Shown: positions 35,896-44,927, numbered from the stretch's first letter. The stretch: DNA of 64,000 bases from Candidatus Latescibacterota bacterium (GCA_022822725.1 JAJEAN010000007.1:874382-938381); one strand, 5' to 3'. Notes: a model not told the origin generated them from the letters alone. Numbers and translations: made by a program.

Positions 35896-36642
35896 TCACC
35901 TGGTGAAAACGGTCTGGCGGAGATGGTCGGCCTGATCGGATACGAGGAAGGCGAGGATCCTGCCCACGCCCTCGGGGTCGCCCAGGTATGCTTCCGCCTG
36001 CTTGAGCGCTTCTTCCGCCGATCCGCCCCGGGATTCGGCGCCCTGTGCGATATTCCTGAGCTTCATGGGCGTCGCGATCCCTCCCGGGCAGACCGCGTGG
36101 ACGCGTATGCCGAAGGGTGAAAGCTGGCTCTCGAGAACGACCGCCTGCCCGTGCACGGCCCCCTTGCTGGTCCCATAGGCGACCGATGAACTGCCTCCAC
36201 GGACGCCGGCGCCGGAGGACAACAGGACGATGACGCCCTTTTGCTGTTCTTTCATCACGGCCGCAGCGTATTTGCAGGTAAGAAAGGACCCCTTCAGGTT
36301 GACGTCCATTACGCGCTGCCACACCGCCTCGTCCAGCTCGTCCACGGGCACGTAAGCGCCCTCGAGGATGCCCGCGCAATTGACAAGCGCGTCAATCCGT
36401 CCAAAGTCTTCTACCGCTCCCGCCATCAGCGCCTCGACCTGCCGGGCGTCCGAAACGTCCACCACCTGGTATGAAGCTTCACCGCCCGCGGCGTGGATAT
36501 CGCCGAAGGTCTCTTTCAGCCCGGCTTCCTCGATATCGGCCAGGACCGTCCGCCCCCCGGCCTCCGCACAGCACAGGGCCGCGGCCCTTCCGATGCCCAT
36601 CGCCGCACCGGTTACGACGACCGTCTTGTTCTCGAGCGACAT
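35896..36642 (-). CDS. SDR-family oxidoreductase
   Basis: 248-residue classical SDR. The cofactor motif is TGAAMGIG (11-18), NCAG lies in the middle, and the active-site pair is in VAYGTSKGA (YxxxK). Typical full length. It converges with galM. Substrate cannot be assigned; the sugar-enzyme context suggests a polyol or sugar-acid dehydrogenase. Confidence 0.85.
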   Translation of the reverse strand: MSLENKTVVVTGAAMGIGRAAALCCAEAGGRTVLADIEEAGLKETFGDIHAAGGEASYQVVDVSDARQVEALMAGAVEDFGRIDALVNCAGILEGAYVPVDELDEAVWQRVMDVNLKGSFLTCKYAAAVMKEQQKGVIVLLSSGAGVRGGSSSVAYGTSKGAVHGQAVVLESQLSPFGIRVHAVCPGGIATPMKLRNIAQGAESRGGSAEEALKQAEAYLGDPEGVGRILAFLVSDQADHLRQTVFTR

Positions 36643-36954
36643 GTTGCTGCCCTTCCTCGTATGGTTTCGTGAGATACTATTTCATGCCCATTTCATGCCA
36701 GTCCTGTCTGGTATTCTAATCCCTTGCAGTCCATTAATCAAACCCCGATGCGCCCTGGTGCTTCCCGCGCCGTTACATTCGCGCCATACGCCCCCAAATG
36801 CCTTGACAGGCGTACTACACGTGTGTAAGCTTATGGCAGGCGTGGAGATAGGTCCCGCGCCGAACCTGGTATCCGTATCAGTAGTCATGCTGCGAACCCA
36901 TCCAGCCCGGACCCATTCGGCTCGGACCCCTCCCAATCCGGACAGGACCCGATC
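36643..36954. other. divergent intergenic region
   Basis: A 312-base spacer between the SDR and the molybdopterin-enzyme genes. It contains a promoter candidate (listed separately), including the palindrome ACACGTGT within its spacer. Near the downstream gene are CCGGACC/TCGGACC direct repeats. No gene seen. Confidence 0.5.
36803..36831 (+). promoter_or_regulatory. possible promoter for the molybdopterin-enzyme gene
   Basis: Perfect TTGACA at 36803-36808, a 17-base spacer containing ACACGTGT, then a weak -10 TAAGCT (36826-36831). About 120 bases of leader precede the ATG. Confidence 0.35.
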
Positions 36955-37596
36955 ATGGACCGCCGACATTTTCTGGAGACTCTCGCAGCCGGACTCGTTG
37001 CCGGCGGGGCCATGCTTCCCGCTTTTCAGTCGGCGGCCGGCCCCCTGTTTGTTCCCGTTGAAACGGATGAAGAGGGCCTGACTCCACTGCGCAGGTTCTT
37101 CGCCGTAGCCATCGTCTCTTTTCCACCGAAAATCGACGTAGAAAAGGAACGGCTCGAGATTGAAGGCGCCGTTTCGACTCCGTATGCACTGAGGTACGAC
37201 GAACTGCACGAGTGGCCGCAAGTCACGCAGGAGAGCATCCTGCGCTGCGTCGGCGGCGCCCAGGGAAGAGCCCGGTGGGTCGGCGTGCGGCTGCGCGGCC
37301 TGCTTGAAAAGGCAGGTATGGAACAGGACGCCCGTGACGTCATTTTCTACGGGGCGGACGGCTATGAGAGCAGCGTACCCGCGGGCGAGGCGATGAAGAA
37401 AAGCAGCATGCTGGCCCTCGAGATGAACGACGAGCCGCTGTGGGCCAAGCATGGCTCGCCCGTACGCCTGGTCATGCCCGGAATGTATGGATACAAGCAA
37501 GTCAAGTGGATTACCCGGATCGAAGTCACCCGCAAGAACCACAAGGGATACTGGGAGAAACGCGGCTATTCTGACGATGGGCGGATCAAATCCTGA
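36955..37596 (+). CDS. sulfite-oxidase-fold molybdopterin oxidoreductase (MsrP/YedY-like)
   Basis: 213-residue protein of the oxidoreductase molybdopterin-binding family. A Tat-like N-terminus reads DRRHFLETLAAGLVAGG, so export with cofactor is likely. C98 (ILRCVGGAQG) matches the cysteine that ligates molybdenum. Later motifs are GADGYESSVP, HGSPVRLVMPGMYGYKQVKW and the final Lys-rich segment. MsrP enzymes reduce periplasmic methionine sulfoxide using a membrane heme partner (MsrQ), which is not seen nearby. It may instead act on another substrate. It is followed after 15 bases by rmlB. Confidence 0.85.
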   Translation: MDRRHFLETLAAGLVAGGAMLPAFQSAAGPLFVPVETDEEGLTPLRRFFAVAIVSFPPKIDVEKERLEIEGAVSTPYALRYDELHEWPQVTQESILRCVGGAQGRARWVGVRLRGLLEKAGMEQDARDVIFYGADGYESSVPAGEAMKKSSMLALEMNDEPLWAKHGSPVRLVMPGMYGYKQVKWITRIEVTRKNHKGYWEKRGYSDDGRIKS

Positions 37597-37611
37597 GGAG
37601 CCAGGCTTTCT

Positions 37612-38625
37612 ATGGATGTCATGCTGGTTACCGGTGGAGCCGGGTTCATCGGCAGTAACTTCGTTCGATACGCGTTGAAACACCGTCCCGATACGCAGGT
37701 CGTGGTGCTCGATGCGCTGACCTACGCCGGCAACCTGGCCAATATCGACGATTGCGCGGGTACGGACCGGTTCCGGTTCATTCACGGGGATATCCGGGAC
37801 AGGGACACGGTGGAAGACGCGATGCGCGGGGTCGACACGGTCGTCAACTTCGCGGCCGAATCCCATGTCGACCGGTCCATTCTCGACCCGTCCTCCTTCA
37901 TCGAAACCAATTACAACGGGGTCTACGTCCTGCTCGAAGCGGCGCGGCGCCTGGAAGTGAAGCGGTTCCTGCAGGTTTCCACCGACGAAGTGTACGGCCA
38001 CGTTCCGGAAGGTTACTCGGTGGAGAGCGACGCCTTCGCACCCCGCAGTCCCTATGCCGCCAGCAAGGCCGCCGCGGACCTGCTGGTCCAATCCTACTAC
38101 ACCACCTACGGCATGCCCGTGCTGATCACGCGGGGCGGGAACACCGTCGGCCCCTACCAGTACCCGGAGAAGGTCCTGCCCCTGTTCATCACGAACGCGC
38201 TGGAATACAAGCCGCTGCCGATATATGGCAACGGTAGCGCGGTGCGCAGCTACCTGTACGTGGAAGACCACTGTTCCGCCATCGACCGGGTACTCAGGTC
38301 CGGCGAGCCCGGGAGGGCGTACAACGTGGGCACGAACCGCGAAGTCAGCAGCCGGAGCCTGGCCGACCGCATCCTCGAAATCCTCGACAGGCCGGCCGAC
38401 CTGCGCGAGTTCGTCCCGGACCGGAGCGGGCATGATCTGCGTTACGCCCTGGACTGCGGCCGCATCGGGGTCCTGGGATGGCGCCCGTCGCTCGACTTCG
38501 ATACGCTGCTGGACCGGACGGTGCAGTGGTACGTGGACCACCCGCAGTGGTGGCGGGAGATCCGGAACGAAAGCGGTTTCAGGTCCTATTACAAAAAGCA
38601 GTACGATGAACGGTATCGGAATTGA
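37612..38625 (+). CDS. rfbB: dTDP-glucose 4,6-dehydratase
   Basis: 337-residue extended-SDR enzyme RmlB/RfbB, which converts dTDP-glucose to dTDP-4-keto-6-deoxyglucose for deoxysugar synthesis. NAD motif GGAGFIG (8-14). The catalytic T124-D125-E126 is in STDEVYG, and the Y148/K152 pair is in SPYAASK. The GGNTVGPYQYPEK segment is typical. Other rhamnose-pathway genes (rmlA, C, D) are not adjacent. The following glycosyltransferase gene suggests surface-glycan synthesis. Confidence 0.9.
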   Translation: MDVMLVTGGAGFIGSNFVRYALKHRPDTQVVVLDALTYAGNLANIDDCAGTDRFRFIHGDIRDRDTVEDAMRGVDTVVNFAAESHVDRSILDPSSFIETNYNGVYVLLEAARRLEVKRFLQVSTDEVYGHVPEGYSVESDAFAPRSPYAASKAAADLLVQSYYTTYGMPVLITRGGNTVGPYQYPEKVLPLFITNALEYKPLPIYGNGSAVRSYLYVEDHCSAIDRVLRSGEPGRAYNVGTNREVSSRSLADRILEILDRPADLREFVPDRSGHDLRYALDCGRIGVLGWRPSLDFDTLLDRTVQWYVDHPQWWREIRNESGFRSYYKKQYDERYRN

Positions 38626-38692
38626 AAACATTATCAGACTTGAAAACGGTATCAAACCTGAAGAAGTCCCGCGCGCATATGGAGTGTAAGAA

Positions 38693-39970
38693 TTGACGTA
38701 CCTGGCGCTGCTCGAGTCGGTCGTCCTGGCCGGATCGGTCGTTCTCGTGGTCTATGGTTTTCTGTTGAGCTTCATCGGCCGGATCCGCGGAAGCGGCACA
38801 GTACCGCTGATCTTTCCCCGGCATGTCTTCGCCCTGGTGGTCCCCGTGGGGAACGACGAAGGCACGATCGGCAGGACCGTGGAACATCTGCGCCGGAACA
38901 AGTATCCGCGGAGCATGTTCGACGTGATCGTCGCTCCGGTGAACTGCACGGATCAGACGCCGACCATCGCGCGGCGCAAGGGGGCGGTCGTCTACGGCCC
39001 CGGGAAGCAGCAATGGTCCGACGCGGACGAAGCGGTCCTCGGCGTGTTGGATCGGCTTACAACGAAAGACCGCTATGACGCCTACGTCGTCCTTGACGTC
39101 CGGTCCAGGATATCCGCCAACTTCCTGGCCGTGATGAGCGACAAGCTGTCCCGGGGCGCCCAGGCCGTCCAGTCCGGCTACAGCGTAACGGGAAGAAAGT
39201 GGACCTGGAATACGGCGAGAAGGGCCCTGCTGAGCACCTTGAAGCCCAGCTGGCTCACGAGCTGGCCGTTGAATCTCCGCCTGGCCGGGGGAATCCATAG
39301 AACCGGACTGTGCGTTTCCCGGCGGCTGGTAGAGAAACACGGCGTGAAAAAGCCCCGGCTGGACAACGTGCTGGGATTTCAAACCAGGCTGCTGCGCCAC
39401 GACGTGGTCATTCAGTACACCGACCAGGCATGGGTATACGACCGTACCCGGAACGTAAAACCCGTTTGCTCCACGCTGGACCGCCTGAGATCCCGGTGGA
39501 GGCTAGCCCGCACCGACGGACTGCCCCTGATTGTGGATGGACTGAAATGGCGCAGCGCGGCCCAGGTAATCGGTGGTTTCAACCTCTTCATGCCCTCGTA
39601 CGGCACGACGCTGCTCACGGCGCTGCTGTTCTTCGGCCTCGCCGCGTACCTGCACGGCGTCGCTTCGGCCATCACCCTGGGCTGGATCGCGCTGATCGCC
39701 AGCCTTGCGATCTTTGTAGTTTTCAGACTGTGGCTCATGCGCGCCCCGGTCCTGGCCTACGCGGCGCTGCCATCTCTGCCCCTGATACTGTGCTGGCAGG
39801 CCGTGAGATCCTGTTTTGCCTTCAGTCCGAAGCGTCCTCCGGCCAAGGCCGAGACCAAAGCCGAGGCCAAGACCGAGAGCGAGGCGCGGACCGAAAAGGG
39901 AAGCGGGCGCACACAGGGCCGAAGGCCACGCCGGCGGTATTCGAGAAGACCCAGGCGCCAGCCTTCCTGA
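38693..39970 (+). CDS. membrane glycosyltransferase, GT2-like
   Basis: 425-residue protein. One N-terminal helix (about 5-27) is followed by a GT-A-type domain (VPVGNDEGTIGRTVEHLR, then YVVLDVRSRISANF as the acidic metal-site strand). Three or so helices lie near 300-375, and a basic Lys/Glu/Arg-rich tail ends in RRPRRQPS. TTG start at 38693, with GGAG eight bases upstream. It resembles GT2 enzymes that extend polysaccharides or decorate lipids. Its place after rfbB suggests deoxysugar-containing glycan assembly. The tail (KAETKAEAKTESE) is low-complexity. Substrate unknown. Confidence 0.75.
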   Translation: MTYLALLESVVLAGSVVLVVYGFLLSFIGRIRGSGTVPLIFPRHVFALVVPVGNDEGTIGRTVEHLRRNKYPRSMFDVIVAPVNCTDQTPTIARRKGAVVYGPGKQQWSDADEAVLGVLDRLTTKDRYDAYVVLDVRSRISANFLAVMSDKLSRGAQAVQSGYSVTGRKWTWNTARRALLSTLKPSWLTSWPLNLRLAGGIHRTGLCVSRRLVEKHGVKKPRLDNVLGFQTRLLRHDVVIQYTDQAWVYDRTRNVKPVCSTLDRLRSRWRLARTDGLPLIVDGLKWRSAAQVIGGFNLFMPSYGTTLLTALLFFGLAAYLHGVASAITLGWIALIASLAIFVVFRLWLMRAPVLAYAALPSLPLILCWQAVRSCFAFSPKRPPAKAETKAEAKTESEARTEKGSGRTQGRRPRRRYSRRPRRQPS

Positions 39971-40113
39971 GCAGGGATGACCCAGGTCTCGGTCTTCCTG
40001 GGTTGGGATGGCCCAAGTGCCCAGGTAGCGGTCATCCTGACCAGGGATGGCCCCGTGACGGCCTTCATGAACCGGGCAGCCCCGGAGCGTGACCCATTCC
40101 TCTACACCACGCG

Positions 40114-41088
40114 TTGATACTTGGATTCCTGCAGGGTGTCACGGAATTCCTGCCGATCAGCAGTTCCGGCCATCTCGTGGTGTACCAGTGGCTGTTCAGC
40201 CCGGGCGGAACGGGTGGACCGGGCGGCACGGGCGGCACGGGCGGAACCGGCGAAACCCAGTTGTTCTTCGACGTAATGGTACACCTCGGGACGTTGATCG
40301 CCGTCCTGATCGTTTTCCGATCGGATATCGCCCTGCTGGTCTCGGGTGCCTGGCGCGCGGCAACGGGCCATGCCGGGGAGGACCGAGGGGCGCTTCGCCT
40401 TCTGCTCCTGCTCGCCGTTGGTACGGTCCCGGCCGCGGTCTTCGGCCTGGGATGGAAGGACGAGCTGGAGCACCTGTTCTCCGCACCGGCCTATGTAGGC
40501 TGCGCGTTCCTGGTCACCGGTACCATGCTGTGGTTGTCCCGCTTCTCCGGCCACACGGACCACACCGACCACACGGACCACACCGACCACACCGACCACA
40601 CGGACCACACCGACTACTCGGACCACACGGGCCAGCAGGGGCGGGACCTGCACAAGACGACCTGGTTCGATGCGCTGCTGATCGGCCTGGGCCAGGCGCT
40701 TGCGCTGATTCCCGGTATTTCGCGCTCCGGAACGACCATTTCCATCGCCTTGCTGTTGGGACTTGACCGGCGGCTGGCGGCGCGTTACTCTTTTTTATTG
40801 GCGGTTCCCGCCATACTGGGTGCGGTTGCCGTCCAGGCAGGAGATTCGAGCGGCATCCCCCCGGATCAATGGATCGCGGTAGCGGTGGGAACCCTCACGG
40901 CGGCCGTGAGCGGTTACATCGCGCTCAAGCTGCTCCTTCGCATCGTAGTTGCCGGCAATCTGTCCAGGTTTTCGTACTATTGCTGGGGTATCGGACTGCT
41001 GACGCTGGGCGGCGCGTTGTACGGGTTGTCCGGGCCGGCCGGGTTGTCCGGACTGACGGGGCTGGGCCAACTGGTCGGCGCATTCTGA
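40114..41088 (+). CDS. uppP: undecaprenyl-diphosphatase with two repeat-coded inserts
   Basis: 324-residue UppP/BacA membrane phosphatase that recycles undecaprenyl pyrophosphate for cell-wall synthesis and gives bacitracin resistance. It starts LGFLQGVTEFLPISSSGHL, the first catalytic motif; the second is PGISRSGTTIS near residue 206. It uses TTG at 40114, because an in-frame stop lies at 40090-40092. Two inserts coded by 9-bp repeats interrupt normal loops: a Gly-Gly-Thr run at 31-45 and a His-Thr-Asp run at about 147-173. Core motifs are intact, so it should be active. Confidence 0.9.
   Translation: MILGFLQGVTEFLPISSSGHLVVYQWLFSPGGTGGPGGTGGTGGTGETQLFFDVMVHLGTLIAVLIVFRSDIALLVSGAWRAATGHAGEDRGALRLLLLLAVGTVPAAVFGLGWKDELEHLFSAPAYVGCAFLVTGTMLWLSRFSGHTDHTDHTDHTDHTDHTDHTDYSDHTGQQGRDLHKTTWFDALLIGLGQALALIPGISRSGTTISIALLLGLDRRLAARYSFLLAVPAILGAVAVQAGDSSGIPPDQWIAVAVGTLTAAVSGYIALKLLLRIVVAGNLSRFSYYCWGIGLLTLGGALYGLSGPAGLSGLTGLGQLVGAF
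40204..40248 (+). repeat. in-frame 9-bp repeat in uppP (Gly-Gly-Thr)
   Basis: Five contiguous copies of GGCGGAACG/GGCGGCACG-like units, each encoding Gly-Gly-Thr or Gly-Gly-Pro. Confidence 0.9.
40552..40632 (+). repeat. in-frame 9-bp repeat in uppP (His-Thr-Asp)
   Basis: Seven contiguous units CACAC(G/C)GAC followed by degenerate TACTCGGAC and CACACGGGC. They encode His-Thr-Asp repeats in a loop between transmembrane helices. Confidence 0.9.
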
Positions 41089-41145
41089 TTCGGTCTGTAT
41101 CCACCTCCCTCGGCACCACACATTTTACAGACGGGAGCCAGGCAC

Positions 41146-41904
41146 ATGAATCCAGACATCAGCAGTTTACTCGATGAATGGGACTACACGGGGCCCGACA
41201 AGCTCATCGTGCGCAAGATCAAGGGAGAAGACGGCCGGACGAGGATCCAGATGCGCGTGGACCTCGGCATCCTGCAGATGGAGTGGTCAGGACGGCCGGA
41301 TGGCAAGAGACCCCACGGGAAGGGCTCCCTGCTGGATCACTTTCTGAAGAAACTGGAGCAGATGAAGGCGGACAAGGGACCGGACGCGCAGCTCAGCCTC
41401 TCCCACGAGGACTGTGTAAACCTGCAAACGGAATCGCTTCAGTATTACTACCGGCGCATCTGTATGTTCGAACTGGAATCCTACCATGAAGCCTGCCGGG
41501 ACGCCGAACACAACCTTCAGATCATGGAAATCGTACGGACCCATGCCGAGAACGACGACGACCGGCTGTCCCTCGAGCAGTACCGGCCCTTCGTCATCAT
41601 GCATCGTACCAGGGCGCGAAGCCTGATCGCCACGGATTCGGGCGATATCGACAAGGCCCTGGGACATATCGATGAAGGCATAGAGGAAATAGAGACTTTC
41701 TTTCGTTCCTACGACCGGGACGACCTGGTCAAGGAAAGCCAGGAATTGAAAGTCCTGAGGGAAATGGCCGAGGAGATCCGAAAACAACAGCCCCGTTCCG
41801 AGGAAGACCAGTTGAGGGCGGAATTGACGGAGGCCGTCGAGAACGAAGAGTTCGAAAGGGCCGCCGAAATACGGGACGAACTGAAGAAGTTCGATCTGCC
41901 CTAG
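41146..41904 (+). CDS. UVR-motif protein of unknown function
   Basis: 252-residue soluble protein. The C-terminal helix pair is a UvrB/UvrC (UVR) motif: ELTEAVENEEFERAAEIRDEL (about 226-246). The rest is largely helical, with no known catalytic motif. UVR motifs mediate protein contacts in UvrB/C and in ClpC adaptors such as McsA. A second UVR-motif protein lies at 44928, three kb away, suggesting related regulatory or adaptor roles. It sits 13 bases before the MFS gene, likely one operon. Confidence 0.65.
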   Translation: MNPDISSLLDEWDYTGPDKLIVRKIKGEDGRTRIQMRVDLGILQMEWSGRPDGKRPHGKGSLLDHFLKKLEQMKADKGPDAQLSLSHEDCVNLQTESLQYYYRRICMFELESYHEACRDAEHNLQIMEIVRTHAENDDDRLSLEQYRPFVIMHRTRARSLIATDSGDIDKALGHIDEGIEEIETFFRSYDRDDLVKESQELKVLREMAEEIRKQQPRSEEDQLRAELTEAVENEEFERAAEIRDELKKFDLP

Positions 41905-41917
41905 ACCGGAGCCCCAC

Positions 41918-43129
41918 TTGCTTTCCTGGATCAGATCCGCCGACCGTCAACTCATACTCTTCGTGCTGGGCGCGGTCAGCATGGGTCTTTCGATGGGGCT
42001 GGGTGAAATCAGCTTCAACAACTTCCTCAGCGACACCTACCGAATGGACGCGATGAGCCGCGGCGAGCTCGAGTTTCCCCGCGAGCTGCCGGGCTTCCTC
42101 GTGGCCGCCTTCGCCGGCATCCTCTTCTTCTGGTCGGAACTGAAGATGGCGGCCCTCTCCATGGCGCTGATGGCCGTGGGATTCATGGGGCTTGGATTCT
42201 ACGGCGATCAATACGGGCTGATGCTCACTTCGATGATCATCTGGAGCATCGGCATGCACCTGCAGATGCCCGTGACCCGGACGATCGCCCTCCGGCTGGC
42301 CCGCGAAGGGCGGGGCGCCACCATGCTGGGGCGCCTGAGCGGCATCCAGACCGGCGCCGCCATTCTGGGCAGCATCCTGCTCTGGATGGGACTGGGCGGC
42401 ACATCACTCGGTTATCTGCCCGTATTCGCCCTTGCCGCGCTGGTAGCCCTGGGAGGCGTCTACTGCTACCTGGCGATGCGTCCCATCGAGGGGCACACGG
42501 GCAACCGCCCCTCCTTCATCATGCGGAAGCGGTACACCCTGTTCTACCTGCTGAATATCCTCTTCGGCGCGAGAAAGCAGATCTTCATCACCTTCGGCCC
42601 CTGGGTGCTGATCAGCATCTTCGACAAGCCGGTATCCACCATCGCCTCGCTCCACCTGGTCGCATCCGTCATCGGCGTATTCTTCGCGCCGCAGCTGGGC
42701 AAGCTGATCGACCGGTTCGGGGAGCGCGTGGTGCTGATGATCGACGCCGTGCTGCTCATCGGCGTCTGCGTGGGCTACGGTTTCGCCGCGGAAATGGGAC
42801 TGGGCGCGTGGGCGGTGGATCTCATCTATGCCAGTTTCGTGCTCGACCTGGTCCTGTTCAACGTCAGTATCGCGCGGACTACCTACGCCAGCAAAATCGT
42901 CGTCAAAAGGGACGACCTCACCGCGACCCTGTCCCTGGGCGTCACCATCGACCACGCGGTGTCCATGTCCATTCCCACCCTGGGCGGACTGGTCTGGATC
43001 ATCTACGGCTACCAGTACGTCTTCATCGGTGCGGCGGTCGTCGCCCTCCTGACCCTGGTGGCTACCGGTTTCATCACGGTGCCCCGCCCGGGTACGGGCC
43101 GGGTGAGCCAGGCGGAGGCCGCCGGGTAA
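41918..43129 (+). CDS. MFS transporter
   Basis: 403-residue polytopic membrane protein with about twelve hydrophobic segments, of the major facilitator superfamily. The N-terminal half contains SMGLSMGLGEISFNNFLSD. The inter-domain loop is basic (MRKRYTL), and the C-terminal half has LGKLIDRFGERVV, the typical cytoplasmic loop motif. TTG start with GGAG a few bases upstream. Substrate unknown. Confidence 0.8.
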   Translation: MLSWIRSADRQLILFVLGAVSMGLSMGLGEISFNNFLSDTYRMDAMSRGELEFPRELPGFLVAAFAGILFFWSELKMAALSMALMAVGFMGLGFYGDQYGLMLTSMIIWSIGMHLQMPVTRTIALRLAREGRGATMLGRLSGIQTGAAILGSILLWMGLGGTSLGYLPVFALAALVALGGVYCYLAMRPIEGHTGNRPSFIMRKRYTLFYLLNILFGARKQIFITFGPWVLISIFDKPVSTIASLHLVASVIGVFFAPQLGKLIDRFGERVVLMIDAVLLIGVCVGYGFAAEMGLGAWAVDLIYASFVLDLVLFNVSIARTTYASKIVVKRDDLTATLSLGVTIDHAVSMSIPTLGGLVWIIYGYQYVFIGAAVVALLTLVATGFITVPRPGTGRVSQAEAAG

Positions 43130-43193
43130 CGGGAGCGGTCCGCGGACGGTCCGTCACTCGTTCAACGCGTGCGCCCGCGCGGTCATCCGCCGG

Positions 43194-43958
43194 CTAGCCG
43201 CCGGCCATCCAGCCGCCGTCCACCACGATCAGTTGTCCCGTGAGGAAATCGGAAGCCGGAGCGGCGAGGAACACGGCGGTGCCGGCGATGTCCTCCGGTT
43301 CGCCCCAGCGGCCGGCCGGCACGCGGTTCAGGATGTAGGTCCCCCGCTCGCTTTCTTCGACGGGACGGGTCAGCGGCGTCCGGATGTATCCCGGGCAGAT
43401 GGAGTTCACGTTAATGTGGTACGGCGCCCAGTCGATCGCGAGCTGATAGGTCATGGAAGCGATACCGCCCTTGGCGGCGGTGTAGGCGGGGATATGGGGA
43501 ATGCCCGTGATGGCGGCCAGTGAAGCGATCTGGATGATCTTGCCGTACTTTCGCCCGATCATGTGACGGGCCGCGAGCTGGGTGAGAAAGAAGGTGCCCT
43601 TCAGGTTGGTGTCCACGATCCGGTCCCAGTCCTCCTCGCGGTAGTCCTCCGGCGGCATGCGCACGTTCACCCCCGCGTTGTTGACCAGGATATCGATCTG
43701 CTTCCAGGTTTCCAGGGTAGTGGCGACCAGGGCTTCACGGCCGTCCCGGTCCGAGACGTCCGACTCCACGACCAGCGCTTCGCCGCCGAACCCTCTAATG
43801 GTCTCCCCGGTCTCTTCGAGCCTGGATCGGGTCCGGCCCGTGAGGACGACCCGGGCGCCCGATTCGGCCATGGCCGTCGCGATCCCCTGGCCGATGCCCG
43901 TTCCCGCGCCGGTTACGATGGCTACCCTGTCCTTGAGTGAAAACCGTTCGAGATTCAT
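43194..43958 (-). CDS. SDR-family oxidoreductase (gluconate 5-dehydrogenase-like)
   Basis: 254-residue classical SDR. Motifs are TGAGTGIGQG, NNAGVN and YTAAKGG (YxxxK), ending with the usual VDGGWMAGG. I chose the ATG at 43958 because CAGGAG lies just upstream; the open frame extends to 44003 without such a site. It resembles sugar or gluconate dehydrogenases. Exact substrate not known. It converges with the MFS gene. Confidence 0.85.
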   Translation of the reverse strand: MNLERFSLKDRVAIVTGAGTGIGQGIATAMAESGARVVLTGRTRSRLEETGETIRGFGGEALVVESDVSDRDGREALVATTLETWKQIDILVNNAGVNVRMPPEDYREEDWDRIVDTNLKGTFFLTQLAARHMIGRKYGKIIQIASLAAITGIPHIPAYTAAKGGIASMTYQLAIDWAPYHINVNSICPGYIRTPLTRPVEESERGTYILNRVPAGRWGEPEDIAGTAVFLAAPASDFLTGQLIVVDGGWMAGG

Positions 43959-44036
43959 TCGTGCTCCTGTTCTACTGCCGGTCTGCCTGATTGGCGTTGA
44001 CAACGTCCACCCTTAACCGGTATCTGTTTCCTGACG

Positions 44037-44094
44037 GGCGATGGGCGATGGGCTATGGGCTATGGGCTATGGGCTATGGGCTATGGGCTATGGG
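44037..44094. repeat. 7-bp tandem repeat (GGCTATG)
   Basis: Two copies of GGCGATG followed by five copies of GGCTATG. The unit is not a multiple of three. It sits between divergent genes, about 70 bases upstream of the preferred DUF4416 start, where copy-number change could alter expression or, if the upstream ATG is used, frame. Confidence 0.9.
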
Positions 44095-44160
44095 CGAAAT
44101 ATACAGGCCGGCACTCTTCGTGGCAATGAGACAAACACGTTTTCGGAAGGCGACTCGACC

Positions 44161-44706
44161 TTGGGTACATCCGCAAAACCCGAACCCGTGAAACTGGTTT
44201 GCGCGGTCATGGGACAGGACGAATCGATGCTGGCGGAGGGCCGTGATCTCCTGGCCGGAAGGTTCGGTGCGTTGGATCTGGCCGGTCCGGTATTCGACTT
44301 TTCCTTCTCATCCTACTACGAACGGGAAATGGGGGCCGGACTGGTCAAACAGTTTCTCGGATTCGGGCCGCTCCTGAACCCGGAGGACCTTGCGGAAACC
44401 AAGCGCACGTGCAATGATCTCGAAGCCGGCCTGGTCCGGTCCGATGGCATGCCCGGACGGGCGCTGAACATCGATCCGGGCTACGTCAACGGCGGCCAGC
44501 TCGTCCTGGCTACCACCAAGAACTACAGCCACCGCATCTATATCGGGAAGGGAATATTCGCCGAGGTGACGCTGCTTTACACCCGGGGCGCATTCACCCC
44601 GATGCCGTGGACCTATCTGGACTACCGGACGGAAGCGGCACTCGCCTTCTTCACCCGGGTACGCAGCACTTTTCTCGCCCAGCGGGAAAGTTCGAAGACC
44701 GGATGA
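44161..44706 (+). CDS. DUF4416 family protein
   Basis: 181-residue protein of the DUF4416 family, function unknown. Conserved features are the FDFSFSSYYEREMG segment, LNIDPGYVNGGQLVLATTKN and the HRIYIGKGIFAEVTLLY and PWTYLDYR strands. I prefer the TTG start at 44161, which has GGAAGG about ten bases upstream and begins just before the conserved PVKLVCAVMGQ. An earlier ATG at 44041 would add 40 residues, including repeats of Gly-Leu-Trp-Ala-Met-Gly-Tyr. It is divergent from the SDR. Confidence 0.75.
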   Translation: MGTSAKPEPVKLVCAVMGQDESMLAEGRDLLAGRFGALDLAGPVFDFSFSSYYEREMGAGLVKQFLGFGPLLNPEDLAETKRTCNDLEAGLVRSDGMPGRALNIDPGYVNGGQLVLATTKNYSHRIYIGKGIFAEVTLLYTRGAFTPMPWTYLDYRTEAALAFFTRVRSTFLAQRESSKTG

Positions 44707-44754
44707 CCGGAAACGCCCGGCATCCGAAAATCACAACCGCCGGTTCATTTTGTC

Positions 44755-44784
44755 TTGACCTGTTTTCAGCGCCCGGTTTATTAT
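44755..44784 (+). promoter_or_regulatory. promoter upstream of the DUF151-UVR gene
   Basis: TTGACC (44755-44760), an 18-base spacer and TATTAT (44779-44784). The leader of about 140 bases contains a small hairpin, GACTGA...TCAGTC, near 44835-44852. Confidence 0.5.
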
Positions 44785-44927
44785 ACCCGTATACCGAACT
44801 TCCACTACGATGACGATTGTAATTCAAGGCGGACTGACCCCTATCAGTCTGCGTAATCCCGTCATCTCGCTTGTGGTCGCCCGCGACAAAACCAGGCTGA
44901 TCCCGGTCCGATAGAAAGACTGCATAC

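Noticed and set aside
36682-38655. Leftward 657-codon open frame
   Set aside because: Antisense shadow of the molybdopterin enzyme and rfbB genes, without family motifs.
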